Below are positions 42,651 through 50,989 of a stretch of DNA of 64,000 nt, in pieces. Within the stretch, counting starts at the first letter, position 1, and each line of letters opens with the position of its first letter. The notes beneath the pieces are model-generated. The model saw only the letters and a program-made list of their open reading frames with translations, had not been told where the DNA came from and made no database searches. Made by a program: the position numbers and the translations under genes. The DNA is from Candidatus Rifleibacteriota bacterium (lineage in GTDB: Bacteria > Muiribacteriota > Ozemobacteria > Ozemobacterales > Ozemobacteraceae), in assembly GCA_015232575.1 (NCBI GenBank), contig JADFZL010000016.1, positions 62,001 through 126,000 on the forward strand. Direction: 5' to 3'.

Positions 42651-43367
42651 TTACATTCCGCCACCTGATGTTAAGACATTTTCACGAGCTTTAAGAACTA
42701 TGCTTTTTCTTGTAATTGAACTTCCGATATATACGCCTAATTTCTGTGCCGAAATAATGCTTCCGTTGTATACATTCAAATTGTAGGTTTTGTTGCGTGG
42801 AACATCAAGTGATTCAGTGCCGATCCATTTTCCATTCTGATAAGAAACCACAAAAGTTCCGTCACCATAACTTGCGCCGCTTGCATCTTTTAATTCATAT
42901 CTGCAGTTGTTTGCTGGCATTGGGTTGTAGGAAATGGTTACAAGACATGTTCCTCCGAGAGCGCCAGGAAGAGGTGCTGATGTGTCCATTTTTGTGAATG
43001 TGAAGAGTGTTTTTTGTCCAGTTCTGAATTCTACTACTCCGTGCATGTTTGTGTTATTGGCGCCAACAATTCTTTTTGTTTCAAACAGTTTGTTTCCATA
43101 TTTCACATTAAGTTTGAACTCGCATTGATTATCAATACTGCATGGACCTGCTTTTCCGTCAGAACCGGTGACCCAGTAACTTGTTCCAGATATTCCATAT
43201 GGATCGCTGGTATTTGCGTCGTCAATGTCAACTACTGCTCCGGAAACGAATGTGCCATTAACTTTTACAAAGAAATTTACCTGAGCGATTTCAGCGAATG
43301 AGCTGCATGTTACGAAGGCGAAGAGTGCCAATACGCACAACAACTGAATAACTGATCTTGTTTTCAT
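42651..43367 (-). CDS. Exported protein of unknown function
   Basis: 238 residues. AAGGAGAATCTCT precedes the ATG at 43367, and a signal peptide follows (SVIQLLCVLALFAFVTCSSF, cut near AEI). The mature protein is strand-rich with few charges: FFVKVNGTFVSGAVVDIDD looks like an Ig-like or carboxypeptidase-regulatory-like repeat, and a later CLVTISYNPMPANNCRYEL has paired cysteines. It may be an extracytoplasmic beta-sandwich protein. No family is claimed. It stands beside another exported unknown on the same strand, each with its own terminator. Confidence 0.65.
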   Translation of the reverse strand: MKTRSVIQLLCVLALFAFVTCSSFAEIAQVNFFVKVNGTFVSGAVVDIDDANTSDPYGISGTSYWVTGSDGKAGPCSIDNQCEFKLNVKYGNKLFETKRIVGANNTNMHGVVEFRTGQKTLFTFTKMDTSAPLPGALGGTCLVTISYNPMPANNCRYELKDASGASYGDGTFVVSYQNGKWIGTESLDVPRNKTYNLNVYNGSIISAQKLGVYIGSSITRKSIVLKARENVLTSGGGM

Positions 43368-43490
43368 AGAGATTCTCCTTCTTTGTTTTGTGTTTTTTTA
43401 ACCTTTCACGCTATAATACGAAAGCATATTGTAGAATGTAATATTTTTGTTTCAATATTTTTGTAATAATAATTACTTGCCTGAAACAAG

Positions 43491-43535
43491 AAAAAACCCA
43501 GCCGGAGCAAAGGATGCTCACGGCTGGGTTTTTTT
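43491..43535. terminator. Strong intrinsic terminator (both strands)
   Basis: AAAAAACCCAGCCG and CGGCTGGGTTTTTT form a long stem, extended inside by GAGCA/TGCTC around AAGGA. It lies 10 bases past the stop of the minus-strand repeat protein and gives a T-run on either strand. Confidence 0.9.
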
Positions 43536-43544
43536 AAAAAGGTG

Positions 43545-44579
43545 TTATCTTACTGCCTGAGAGAGAATGTAATCGGTGGTAGCTCTATAATAAGCGGAAT
43601 TCGCAAGTCTGCGATAGTCTTCAACGCTACGGGCAAGTCTCAACCCTTTTTTAAGTATTTGGTCTTTGTTGTCTGCATAGTGAGAAATGCTGGCCAGAGA
43701 GAGTATTTCCTGGATGCTGAGCGCGTAGTCTGCGCCCCTGAGGAGAATGTCGTCTTTGTTTCTTCCGAAATATGCATTTCTTGCAAGACTGATATAATCG
43801 TTTGTACTTCTGGCGATACTCATTCCCTTTTTAAGAATCTGGTCTTTGGTTTCTGCATAGTGAGTATTAACTGCGAGAGCTACCATATCGGCTACGCAAG
43901 TGGTACAATTTGAACCGATGAGAAGAATATCATCTTTTGTTCTGCCATAGTAAGCCATATTTGCAAATCTTATGATATCAGAAGTGTTTGTGAAGCGGTT
44001 GGCTCCCATTCGGAGGATTTGTTCTTTTGTATCTACCTTGGTGCAGTTTGCTGCCAGAATTCGGAATTCATCTGGTGTGTTTGCTTTCCGTGCACCTTCT
44101 AGGAGTATTCTATCGCAGGTTTCGTTAAGATATGCACTCTTTGCCAGCCTGACGAAATCATTTATTGATACTGCTTTGATCATGCCAGAAATTAGAACAT
44201 CATCTTTTGTACGGTTATAATAACAGTTGCGTGCCAATCTGAGTACATCATCGGTGGACATTGCACTTCTAAGGCCATCGAAAAGCATCTGATCACGCTG
44301 GGAAACGTTGTTGACATTTCTTGCAAGCTGAATGATATCTTCTACACTGCGCGTATTTCCGCTGCCAACAGGAGAACATGTCGGAGGGTAAGGGTCTGTG
44401 CTTGGGCAACTGGAACAGTTGTTAGCGGTTCCAGTAGAAGGAACATCGTAGGGATCAGTATTGACAGGTCTTACCGAAGCTGTGTCGTCGTATGGATTTG
44501 TGTTTTGACACTGGTCAGCTGCGTAAAGAGAAGTAACACAGAAGAGCATGATAACCATCAAGCCTTTGAAAATTTTCAT
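43545..44579 (-). CDS. Exported protein made of 30-residue repeats
   Basis: 344 residues from the ATG at 44579, with GGAGGAATATTT before it. A signal peptide (MKIFKGLMVIMLFCVTSLYA) is followed by a Cys/Pro/Asp-rich segment of about 70 residues with repeated TDPYD-type motifs. Eight complete 30-residue repeats and a final partial one then run to the C-terminus. Unit pattern: a D-x-x-x-L-A-x-x-A-Y-Y helix, a T-K-D-D/Q turn, then I-L-x-x-G. Examples are RLARNCYYNRTKDDVLISG and SLARNAYFGRNKDDILLRG. The pattern fits two short helices per unit, as in solenoid proteins. No family is recognised; ligand binding outside the cell is a guess. Confidence 0.75.
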   Translation of the reverse strand: MKIFKGLMVIMLFCVTSLYAADQCQNTNPYDDTASVRPVNTDPYDVPSTGTANNCSSCPSTDPYPPTCSPVGSGNTRSVEDIIQLARNVNNVSQRDQMLFDGLRSAMSTDDVLRLARNCYYNRTKDDVLISGMIKAVSINDFVRLAKSAYLNETCDRILLEGARKANTPDEFRILAANCTKVDTKEQILRMGANRFTNTSDIIRFANMAYYGRTKDDILLIGSNCTTCVADMVALAVNTHYAETKDQILKKGMSIARSTNDYISLARNAYFGRNKDDILLRGADYALSIQEILSLASISHYADNKDQILKKGLRLARSVEDYRRLANSAYYRATTDYILSQAVR

Positions 44580-44658
44580 AAATATTCCTCCACTTGGTAA
44601 CATTTGATTCTGAGTTGCCACAATTTAAAAAAAATCATCTAATTACCTATTCTACCAG

Positions 44659-44704
44659 AAAAAAACTAAAAAGTTTTTAATTCTGTGTACTTTTTAGTTT
44701 TTTT
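44659..44704. other. 16-bp perfect inverted repeat between divergent genes
   Basis: AAAAAAACTAAAAAGT (44659-44674) and ACTTTTTAGTTTTTTT (44689-44704) around a 14-base centre, in the 300-base region between the repeat protein (minus) and the YHS-like protein (plus). Pure A/T arms make a stable terminator unlikely; an operator or nucleoid-protein site is possible. Confidence 0.35.
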
Positions 44705-44878
44705 TAATAAAAAAGAATCTTTTATAAATTTAACATTTAATATTTTGTTCTAAACTTTGATTCCATTGACAAATAGTGTTATAAAGTTTTAATATTGCAT
44801 TGGTTATTGTTTGAAGCTTTTGAATATGATTTTGTGCATTAATAATCTGTTTGTTTAACTGAACGAGGAGAGAAAATA

Positions 44879-45370
44879 ATGGAACGAATGAAGTGTATTT
44901 TTGGAATATCTGTATTTTTTTGTCTTTTTGCATTTGCAGGTGTGGCATTTGCAGGTGAAATAAAACTGCCAGAAAAGCTTACTGACGTTGTAACAAACCT
45001 CTGTCCGGTTACTGGAGAATTTTCACATGAAGAATTTGCAGCAATTCATAAAGGAAAAGTTTATCATTTTTCGTGTGCAACAGCTTCTTTTGAGTTTAGA
45101 AAGTCACCTGATGTATATATCGCAAAGTTGATAAATCCACAGGAGAGCGAATTGACCGTAAAGAATCCTGATGCGATTTGTCCTGTTACAAAAAAGAGCG
45201 TTAATCCAGGATTATTCAATGTTTGCGGAAAATATATTACTTTTTATTGCTCATCAAAGTGTTCTCACAAAGACTTTCCCGGAAAAAGTGCTGATCTTCC
45301 ACAAACTAAATTAGCATCTGAAGCTGTTTATGTCCCGGAAAACGGTCAGAAGACACCCGAAAAAAAGTAG
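44879..45370 (+). CDS. Exported protein with two YHS-like metal-binding modules
   Basis: 163 residues with a signal peptide (CIFGISVFFCLFAFAGVAFA). The mature part has two similar modules. The first is NLCPVTGEFSHEEF then KGKVYHFSCATASFEFRKSP; the second is AICPVTKKSVNPGLF then CGKYITFYCSSKCSH. The pattern C-P-V-T, then a G-K-x-Y-x-F-x-C hairpin, is that of YHS/TRASH-type domains, which bind copper or other soft metals. A periplasmic metal-binding or sensing role is inferred. GAGGAGAG precedes ATG 44879. No copper pump or regulator is adjacent. Confidence 0.65.
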   Translation: MERMKCIFGISVFFCLFAFAGVAFAGEIKLPEKLTDVVTNLCPVTGEFSHEEFAAIHKGKVYHFSCATASFEFRKSPDVYIAKLINPQESELTVKNPDAICPVTKKSVNPGLFNVCGKYITFYCSSKCSHKDFPGKSADLPQTKLASEAVYVPENGQKTPEKK

Positions 45371-45380
45371 GGGATAATAA

Positions 45381-45953
45381 TTACTGAATTTTCTTACCTT
45401 CCCGGTGTTTTGTTTTTAGTTTTAATGCTATTTCTTCAATCATCGGGAAAGGTGAGAATACAGAAAAGGTTGAATTATTCTGCCAGAAGTCTTCCAGTCC
45501 CCGCCAGCCATTTTTTTCATACTCGGAAGCCGTAAGAAGCATTTCAAGCTTATCAACAGCTTTTACAAACTTGGCTTCTTTTGTCTTTCCGTCTTCGAAT
45601 TCATTGAATAGTTCGATAAAATCACTTCCAGATTTCCCAAGAGGAGTCATCATATCAGAAACTGCTTCTTTTTCAATTGCTGACTTATCTGGAAAATATT
45701 TCAGTGCCGGAAATGGAATATCGCCGACGCGGCATTCTCCAAGTTCATGAGCAATTGCCATTTTGATGGTTTTATCTCTGTTGAGCTCAGGAAAATACGA
45801 TGAGAGCAGCATTGCCAGAAATGCGGTTCCAAAAGCATGGTCTGCGAGGGATTCACATTCTTTAATTCCACGAAGCTGCCAACCGGTTCTTCTGATTTTC
45901 TTCAAAGTTAAAATTTCCTGAAAAATCGCTTCACATCTTTCTGCCGATGACAT
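45381..45953 (-). CDS. HD-domain hydrolase (YfbR/HDDC2-like)
   Basis: 190 residues. The HD_3 pattern is clear: SLADHAFGTAFLAMLL, KTIKMAIAHELGECRVGDIP, a VKAVDKLEMLLTA segment with the final metal-ligand aspartate, and the basic ending. Relatives are 5'-deoxynucleotidases acting on dNMPs, but some branch members have other substrates. It lies 17 bases after the DAHP synthase gene on the same strand and is probably co-transcribed. It converges with the YHS gene, leaving only 10 bases between stops. Confidence 0.8.
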   Translation of the reverse strand: MSSAERCEAIFQEILTLKKIRRTGWQLRGIKECESLADHAFGTAFLAMLLSSYFPELNRDKTIKMAIAHELGECRVGDIPFPALKYFPDKSAIEKEAVSDMMTPLGKSGSDFIELFNEFEDGKTKEAKFVKAVDKLEMLLTASEYEKNGWRGLEDFWQNNSTFSVFSPFPMIEEIALKLKTKHREGKKIQ

Positions 45954-45970
45954 TGTCCTTACCCTTTCTT

Positions 45971-47005
45971 CTACTCTTCTATGAGAATATTCTTTATGGC
46001 TCTTACTTTTTTGATTAATGCCGGCAGCCGTTCAGGTAAAATAGATTGTACTCCATCAGAAAGCGCATTTTTCGGATCAGTATGAACTTCAATCAAAAGG
46101 CCGTCTGCGCCTGCTGCCACAGCAGCAAGTGAAACAGACTCCACCAGACGCCATGAGCCAGTAGCGTGGCTCGGGTCGGCGATTATGGGTAAATGCGAAA
46201 TCTGTTTGATTGCAGGAAAAGCATTGATATCCATGGTAAACCTTGTGTGGGTTTCAAAAGTGCGTATACCGCGCTCACAAAGTATTACATTCGGATTTCC
46301 ATTTTTGAGAATATATTCCGCAGCCATAAGAAACTCTCTGATTGTAGAACTCATGCCGCGTTTCAGAAGGATCGGCTTATCAAATTTTCCAAGAGATTCA
46401 AGAAGTCTGAAATTGGTCATATTTCTTGTTCCGATCTGAAGAACATCAGCAACTTCAATTGTTGGCGGAATCTCTGATGAATCAAGAACTTCTGTGACAA
46501 TAAACATTCCAAACTGTTTTTTAATCTTCTCAAGGATCTTCAGTCCTTTTTTTCCCAATCCCTGAAAAGCGTAAGGCGATGTGCGCGCTTTAAACACTCC
46601 ACCCCTGAAGATATTACACCCGGCTTCTTTTACTTTCTCAGCAATTTCCATGCAGCTTTTTTCGTCTTCAACAGCACACGGGCCAGCAATTATCTGAACA
46701 TCGTTTCCGCCAAAAATAGCTGGTTTGACGCCAGGGCTTTTTTTCATTTTAAGTTGAATCAGTGTGTTTTCCGGATTGAACTCACGTGATGCAAGCATGA
46801 AAGGCTGAATAATAGGGAAGGTTTGCTCAACACCGGGCCATGTTTCAAAAGACTTTTCAAAGAGAGGTCCGCCGCAGAGGCTTACTGCAATAAGTTTTCG
46901 TCCAGCATTTTCAAGAACGCTGGCAGACATTCCTGAATTGATAATGTGCTTTCTCAGGTCACTGACATGTTTTTCGGTTGCCCAGGGGGCCATAAGAATA
47001 ATCAT
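45971..47005 (-). CDS. aroF: 3-deoxy-7-phosphoheptulonate synthase (DAHP synthase, type I-beta)
   Basis: 344 residues from the ATG at 47005 (MIILMAPWATEKHV). An N-terminal ferredoxin-like regulatory domain (about 1-90) precedes the TIM barrel, as in Thermotoga-type enzymes. IIAGPCAVEDEKSCMEIAE, IFRGGVFKARTSPYAFQGLG, KPILLKRGMSSTIREFL, CERGIRTFET and IIADPSHATGSWRLV supply the PEP, E4P and metal sites. It makes the first committed step to chorismate. An upstream ATG at 47026 adds seven residues that do not fit the family start. A partial aroQ of the same pathway is at the right edge of the window, but far away. Confidence 0.92.
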   Translation of the reverse strand: MIILMAPWATEKHVSDLRKHIINSGMSASVLENAGRKLIAVSLCGGPLFEKSFETWPGVEQTFPIIQPFMLASREFNPENTLIQLKMKKSPGVKPAIFGGNDVQIIAGPCAVEDEKSCMEIAEKVKEAGCNIFRGGVFKARTSPYAFQGLGKKGLKILEKIKKQFGMFIVTEVLDSSEIPPTIEVADVLQIGTRNMTNFRLLESLGKFDKPILLKRGMSSTIREFLMAAEYILKNGNPNVILCERGIRTFETHTRFTMDINAFPAIKQISHLPIIADPSHATGSWRLVESVSLAAVAAGADGLLIEVHTDPKNALSDGVQSILPERLPALIKKVRAIKNILIEE

Positions 47006-47114
47006 AACAAAAAGTCTATCGACCAAAACGCAATCTCATATTAAAGAAAAAGGTTTTGTGATAATACATTTTAGTGTGATATCATTTATAAATAAATAAA
47101 TAAGGAGGAATAAC

Positions 47115-47939
47115 GTGAGTCAGATCGAATCAGGCGGAATAAAATTCTTTTATGAAGTCAGGGGAAACAGTGATAGTTCTGAAACGATTGTTTTTTTAAA
47201 CGGAGTAATGGCTTCAACTGCCAGTTGGAATTATCAGTCAGCAGTTTTTGAGAATCGTGGTTACCGTGTTCTTCTTCATGATTTCAGAGGACAGCTTTTG
47301 TCAGATAAACCAGCAGGACCCTATTCATTTAAAATGCACGCAAAAGATGTTATAGCCATTCTTGACCAGCTTCACATAGACAAAGCTCATTTAATTGGTA
47401 CATCTTATGGTGGTGAAGTTGGAATGCGCATAGCAATAGATTTTCCGGAAAGAGTGAAAACTTTGTCGGTAATAGATTCCGTAAGCGAAATTGATGAACT
47501 TTTAAAACTTCACGTTCGAAACTGGCAGAAACTTGCTGAAGCGGCAGACCCTGTAAATTTTTTCTGGGGAATGGCGCCAACCTGCTATGGCAGCACATAC
47601 ATCGAACGCAATCGCCCTCTTCTTCAGATGCGCGCCAATCATCTCGCCGAGTTTCCGGCAGACTTCTTCGTTGGACAGGTTGAACTGTACAAAACATTCC
47701 TCAATGACCTTGATCTGACGCCGGAATTACATAAAATCTGTGCGCCAACCCTTGTAGTCTGCGGAGAAGAAGACATCCTCAAACCACCCAAATTTTCAAA
47801 AATAATCGCCAGAAACATTCCCGACTCTGAATACGTTCTTGTACCAGACTGCGGCCACGTAACCATCTTAGAACAACACCGTCCACTGAACTCAGTGCTC
47901 CTCGGCTTCGTAACAAAACACTCTGGTTGCGTGTTGTAA
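47115..47939 (+). CDS. Alpha/beta-fold hydrolase
   Basis: 274 residues starting at GTG 47115 after AAGGAGG. The alpha/beta hydrolase landmarks are IVFLNGVMASTASWNYQ (oxyanion region), HLIGTSYGGEVGMRIA with nucleophile Ser near residue 98, LVVCGEEDILKPP with the acidic residue, and VPDCGHVTILEQHRP with the catalytic His. No lid or substrate domain identifies a substrate. It is divergent from the DAHP synthase gene, with about 109 bases between. Confidence 0.8.
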   Translation: MSQIESGGIKFFYEVRGNSDSSETIVFLNGVMASTASWNYQSAVFENRGYRVLLHDFRGQLLSDKPAGPYSFKMHAKDVIAILDQLHIDKAHLIGTSYGGEVGMRIAIDFPERVKTLSVIDSVSEIDELLKLHVRNWQKLAEAADPVNFFWGMAPTCYGSTYIERNRPLLQMRANHLAEFPADFFVGQVELYKTFLNDLDLTPELHKICAPTLVVCGEEDILKPPKFSKIIARNIPDSEYVLVPDCGHVTILEQHRPLNSVLLGFVTKHSGCVL

Positions 47940-48087
47940 TAATTATTTTGAAAAATATCAGACAGATTTTGTTTCCTTGAATGAAATCTCCAGATCCATC
48001 ATAAATAACAGTGACAAATTCACAACTTATAACGTTGTATTTTCTGAGAGTTGGATTTAGGAAAATAAATTTTTTAGGAGGAATATT

Positions 48088-48936
48088 ATGAATACTTCAA
48101 GAGGGATATTAGGTTTTTTAACGATTGTTGTATTTTCATTTTTCTCGACAGATTCCGTATCAGCAAGAACGCCGGTATTTGTTGCTAATGTAAAATCTGA
48201 AGGAAATATTACGAAAGCAGCAGCAGAAAAAAAAATAAGAGATGCATTGATAACGGTTAGTAGGGTTCAACTTGAAGGGGAAGGGGTCCTTGAAGGGGAC
48301 GGATATCGATTCAAAACAACTGCCGGAGTAGATTTGAAAGTATTGCTAAATGGTAATTTTTCTCCTAATACAAAGGAATGGTTAAATAAAAATCAAAACG
48401 TAGCACGTGCTGTATCTGATGTTGAGATGACTATGGTTAAAATAAAATTTGAAATAGATAGGATGTGGAAATTTGATAAAGTCGGACTATTTTTTATGTT
48501 GGCCCCTATTCCGGGAGGAAGAGAAGCAAAAGGGGCAAAACTGGCTGTACAGACTCTTAAAGGAGGCGCTGAACTAGTTGCCAAAGTCGGAACGACGGCG
48601 GTAGCTGCCAAAGTATCCGCATCTCTTGTGGCAAAACAAATTGGCGTGTCAGAAAGCAAAGAATTGACTGGGCTGGTTAAATATTTAGTGAAAGAGTCTG
48701 AGACCGGGGATGCTGTTGGCAACGCGTGTAGAAAAATTCTAGTAAATCTGTATAAAACCGCTGGGGCATCAGCTAAATCCACTGAGCATGTATTAAGGAT
48801 AACGAGCCAAATTTTAAAGGATGTCAGAAGTGGACTTTTAAATATATCTGATAAAGCAACTAGAGCAGACGTTCTTGATGACTTAGCTGACCTTGCCAGA
48901 CAAGCTGCAACAGGTTCTGCTACTTTTGCTAAATAA
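48088..48936 (+). CDS. Exported protein of unknown function
   Basis: 282 residues. AGGAGGAATATT precedes ATG 48088, and a signal peptide (GILGFLTIVVFSFFSTDSVS) ends near residue 27. The mature N-terminal part (about 30-130) mixes strands and helices. From about 150 onward the sequence is rich in Ala, Val and Lys, with GGAELVAKVGTTAVAAKVSA, which may be a membrane-active or coiled helix. The end is Asp/Leu-rich. No family is recognised. It begins a stretch of accessory genes. Confidence 0.6.
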   Translation: MNTSRGILGFLTIVVFSFFSTDSVSARTPVFVANVKSEGNITKAAAEKKIRDALITVSRVQLEGEGVLEGDGYRFKTTAGVDLKVLLNGNFSPNTKEWLNKNQNVARAVSDVEMTMVKIKFEIDRMWKFDKVGLFFMLAPIPGGREAKGAKLAVQTLKGGAELVAKVGTTAVAAKVSASLVAKQIGVSESKELTGLVKYLVKESETGDAVGNACRKILVNLYKTAGASAKSTEHVLRITSQILKDVRSGLLNISDKATRADVLDDLADLARQAATGSATFAK

Positions 48937-49094
48937 AAATATGATTTGTGATGTTTAGATTAGATTTTATTGCTGGATAGTATAAACCGGAGAGAATAAT
49001 ATGTTTATGAAAACGAAATGAGCTTTTTCATGGCAAGTATAATAGGATTAGGATAGGAATTTGCTTTTTTGCTTATAACCAAAAATAGGACTGA

Positions 49095-49412
49095 ACTCAA
49101 GCTTGGCAGGATGAGGTTGAAAAACACCTTGGAAGCAAAGGACTTGCTGATATTCTTTCGGCGTATGGATTAAATCTTAAAAGTTTGCGGGTTTCAGGAC
49201 AAAAATCATCTGAGAGTGAGACTGGCATTCCTTCTCTTAATTCAGATGTTTTAAAAAGAAGTAATTGTGTCCTTACAACCTATGAAACATTGCGTGATTA
49301 TCAGTTAAGCTTTGGAAGCATAAGATGGGGATTTGCCGTATTTGACGAAGCACAGATAATAAAAAATCCGACTGTTTTGTCCAAGGGCACTTATAGATCT
49401 CTTCGATCATAA
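49095..49412 (+). pseudogene. SNF2-family helicase fragment
   Basis: About 105 codons without a start encode WQDEVEKHLG, then VLTTYETLRDYQLSFGSIRW and FAVFDEAQIIKNP. These are motifs Ib and II (DEAQ box) of Swi2/Snf2 helicases. A TGA precedes the fragment at 49092-49094 and the downstream motifs are missing after 49412. It is a short remnant of a gene of about 1000 residues. Confidence 0.75.
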
Positions 49413-49442
49413 ATTACGGTTGCGCATCGTCTATTTGTGAAA

Positions 49443-49488
49443 TTTTACTAGACCAATCTAGCGAAAATACTAGATTGATCTAGTAAAA
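49443..49488. promoter_or_regulatory. Inverted repeat upstream of the DUF4143 ATPase
   Basis: TTTTACTAGACCAATCTAG (49443-49461) pairs with CTAGATTGATCTAGTAAAA (49470-49488), with one mismatch and an 8-base centre, ending 17 bases before the ATG. Inner CTAGAT/ATCTAG elements repeat within each arm. It suits an operator for autoregulation, or a hairpin in the leader. Confidence 0.5.
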
Positions 49489-49505
49489 TGTGGTAGTATT
49501 TATTT

Positions 49506-50660
49506 ATGAAGACAAAATATGAACGTTCGTTTGTTGCGCGGCTTGAAGAGCGACTTTCTTCTGCGGATTGCTTGATTCAGGTAATTGTGGGACCGCGGCA
49601 AGTGGGGAAGACTACGGGAATAAAGCATCTTCTGGCGCGTTATTCTAAAAAGTATCATTATGCTAATGCTGATGACCTGTTGGTTACAGACCGCACCTGG
49701 CTTCTTGAGCAGTGGCAGAGAGCCGAAATGATGGGCGAAGGCGCGTTGCTGGTCATTGATGAGATTCAGAAAATTCCAAACTGGTCTGAAACTTTAAAAT
49801 CACTTTGGGACAGAAGTTCTGCCAGATTGCGTGTAGTGGTGCTTGGGTCGAGTTCTCTGCAAATTCAGTCAGGGTTATGCGAGAGTCTTGCTGGACGATT
49901 TGAAATAACGAAAGTTTTCCACTGGACATTTTATGAGATGAAACAGGCTTTTGGATATGATCTCGAACGTTTTCTTGTCTATGGTGGTTATCCGGGTTCG
50001 GTTTCTTTTGAACGTGATTATGACCGCTGGTACTCTTACCTGAAGGATTCCATTGTTGAAGCAGTAATCGGCAGGGATATTCTATTGAATCAGAAAGTCG
50101 GCAGACCGGCGCTATTCCGGCAGGCGTTTGAAATACTGTGTCATTACCCGGCTCAGGAGATCAGCTTTACAAAGCTGCTTGGACAATTGCAGGACAAGGG
50201 AAACACTGACCTCGTAAAATATTATCTTGAGCTGTATGCCGGCGTTTTCCTGATTCATTCTCTGGAAAAATATTCTGCAAAGGGTTACCTTACACGCTCA
50301 TCCAGCCCGAAGATCCTTGTTGCGTGTCCGGCTCTGTACACAATGAATGAGGGGCCGCGTGTTCTTGATGACCGCGATAAGCCTGGACGAATATTTGAAA
50401 TGATCGTTGGAAACCAGTTGATGCAGTTACCCGGTGAATTGTATTACTGGAGGGAAAGAAACGACGAAGTTGACTTCATCTACCGCTACCAGGGCAGAAT
50501 ATTTGCCATTGAAGTCAAATCAGGCAGGCACAAGACTGAAAAAGGACTTGAAGCATTCATTCGGAAGTTCCCCGACGCCCGACCGATAATTATCACTCCA
50601 GATATTTTTCCGATTTTCTCGCAAGATCCTTTCAAGTTTTTAAGTAAACATGGCAATTAA
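49506..50660 (+). CDS. AAA ATPase with DUF4143 domain
   Basis: 384 residues. The N-terminal AAA_14 ATPase has Walker A VGPRQVGKTTG near residue 28 and Walker B LLVIDEIQKIPNW near 80, then VVVLGSSSLQIQSGL and ESLAGRFEI. The C-terminal DUF4143 portion contains REAFEILCHYPAQEISF-like sequence and ends in a PD-(D/E)xK-like ERNDEVDFIYRYQGRIFAIE-V-K motif, a possible nuclease-fold remnant common to this family. Such proteins are numerous in accessory DNA and of unsettled function. A palindrome directly upstream may regulate it. It is followed by a vapBC pair. Confidence 0.82.
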   Translation: MKTKYERSFVARLEERLSSADCLIQVIVGPRQVGKTTGIKHLLARYSKKYHYANADDLLVTDRTWLLEQWQRAEMMGEGALLVIDEIQKIPNWSETLKSLWDRSSARLRVVVLGSSSLQIQSGLCESLAGRFEITKVFHWTFYEMKQAFGYDLERFLVYGGYPGSVSFERDYDRWYSYLKDSIVEAVIGRDILLNQKVGRPALFRQAFEILCHYPAQEISFTKLLGQLQDKGNTDLVKYYLELYAGVFLIHSLEKYSAKGYLTRSSSPKILVACPALYTMNEGPRVLDDRDKPGRIFEMIVGNQLMQLPGELYYWRERNDEVDFIYRYQGRIFAIEVKSGRHKTEKGLEAFIRKFPDARPIIITPDIFPIFSQDPFKFLSKHGN

Positions 50661-50691
50661 ACATCATGTTCTGAGTTGATTTTTGAGTTCG

Positions 50692-50736
50692 TTGACATAT
50701 GTTGTTTTTAAGTATATACTATAATATATACTTAAA
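50692..50736 (+). promoter_or_regulatory. vapBC promoter with overlapping palindromic operator
   Basis: TTGACA (50692-50697), a 17-base spacer and TATACT (50715-50720) form a near-consensus promoter. A perfect inverted repeat TTTAAGTATATA-N6-TATATACTTAAA (50707-50736) covers the -10 and ends 10 bases before the vapB start. VapB-VapC complexes typically repress by binding such sites. Confidence 0.75.
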
Positions 50737-50746
50737 GGGGGTTTTT

Positions 50747-50974
50747 ATGCCTAAACTTGCTAAGATTTTCATGAATGGGCAAAGCCAGGCAGTTCGGCTT
50801 CCCAAAGAATGCCGTTTTGATGAAGATGAGGTCCTGGTTAAGAAAATTGGGGATTTAGTTATTCTTTTTCCTAAAAAGGCAGCTGGCAAGATATTCGAAG
50901 ACTCTTTGTCAAACTTTCCTGAAGACTTTATGAACGAAAGAAATGAGCTACAGATGCAACATCGCAAATTTTAA
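50747..50974 (+). CDS. vapB: VapB-type antitoxin (AbrB/SpoVT fold)
   Basis: 75 residues from ATG 50747 after AAAGGGGG. The N-terminal KIFMNGQSQAVRLPKECRFD is the swapped-hairpin AbrB/MazE DNA-binding domain, which should bind the palindrome upstream. The C-terminal half (FPEDFMNERNELQMQHRKF) is the toxin-binding tail. The frame is open upstream to 50699, but that extension crosses the promoter. It precedes vapC by 15 bases, the usual antitoxin-first order. Confidence 0.85.
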   Translation: MPKLAKIFMNGQSQAVRLPKECRFDEDEVLVKKIGDLVILFPKKAAGKIFEDSLSNFPEDFMNERNELQMQHRKF

Positions 50975-50989
50975 ATCGGTGAGCAGCTC

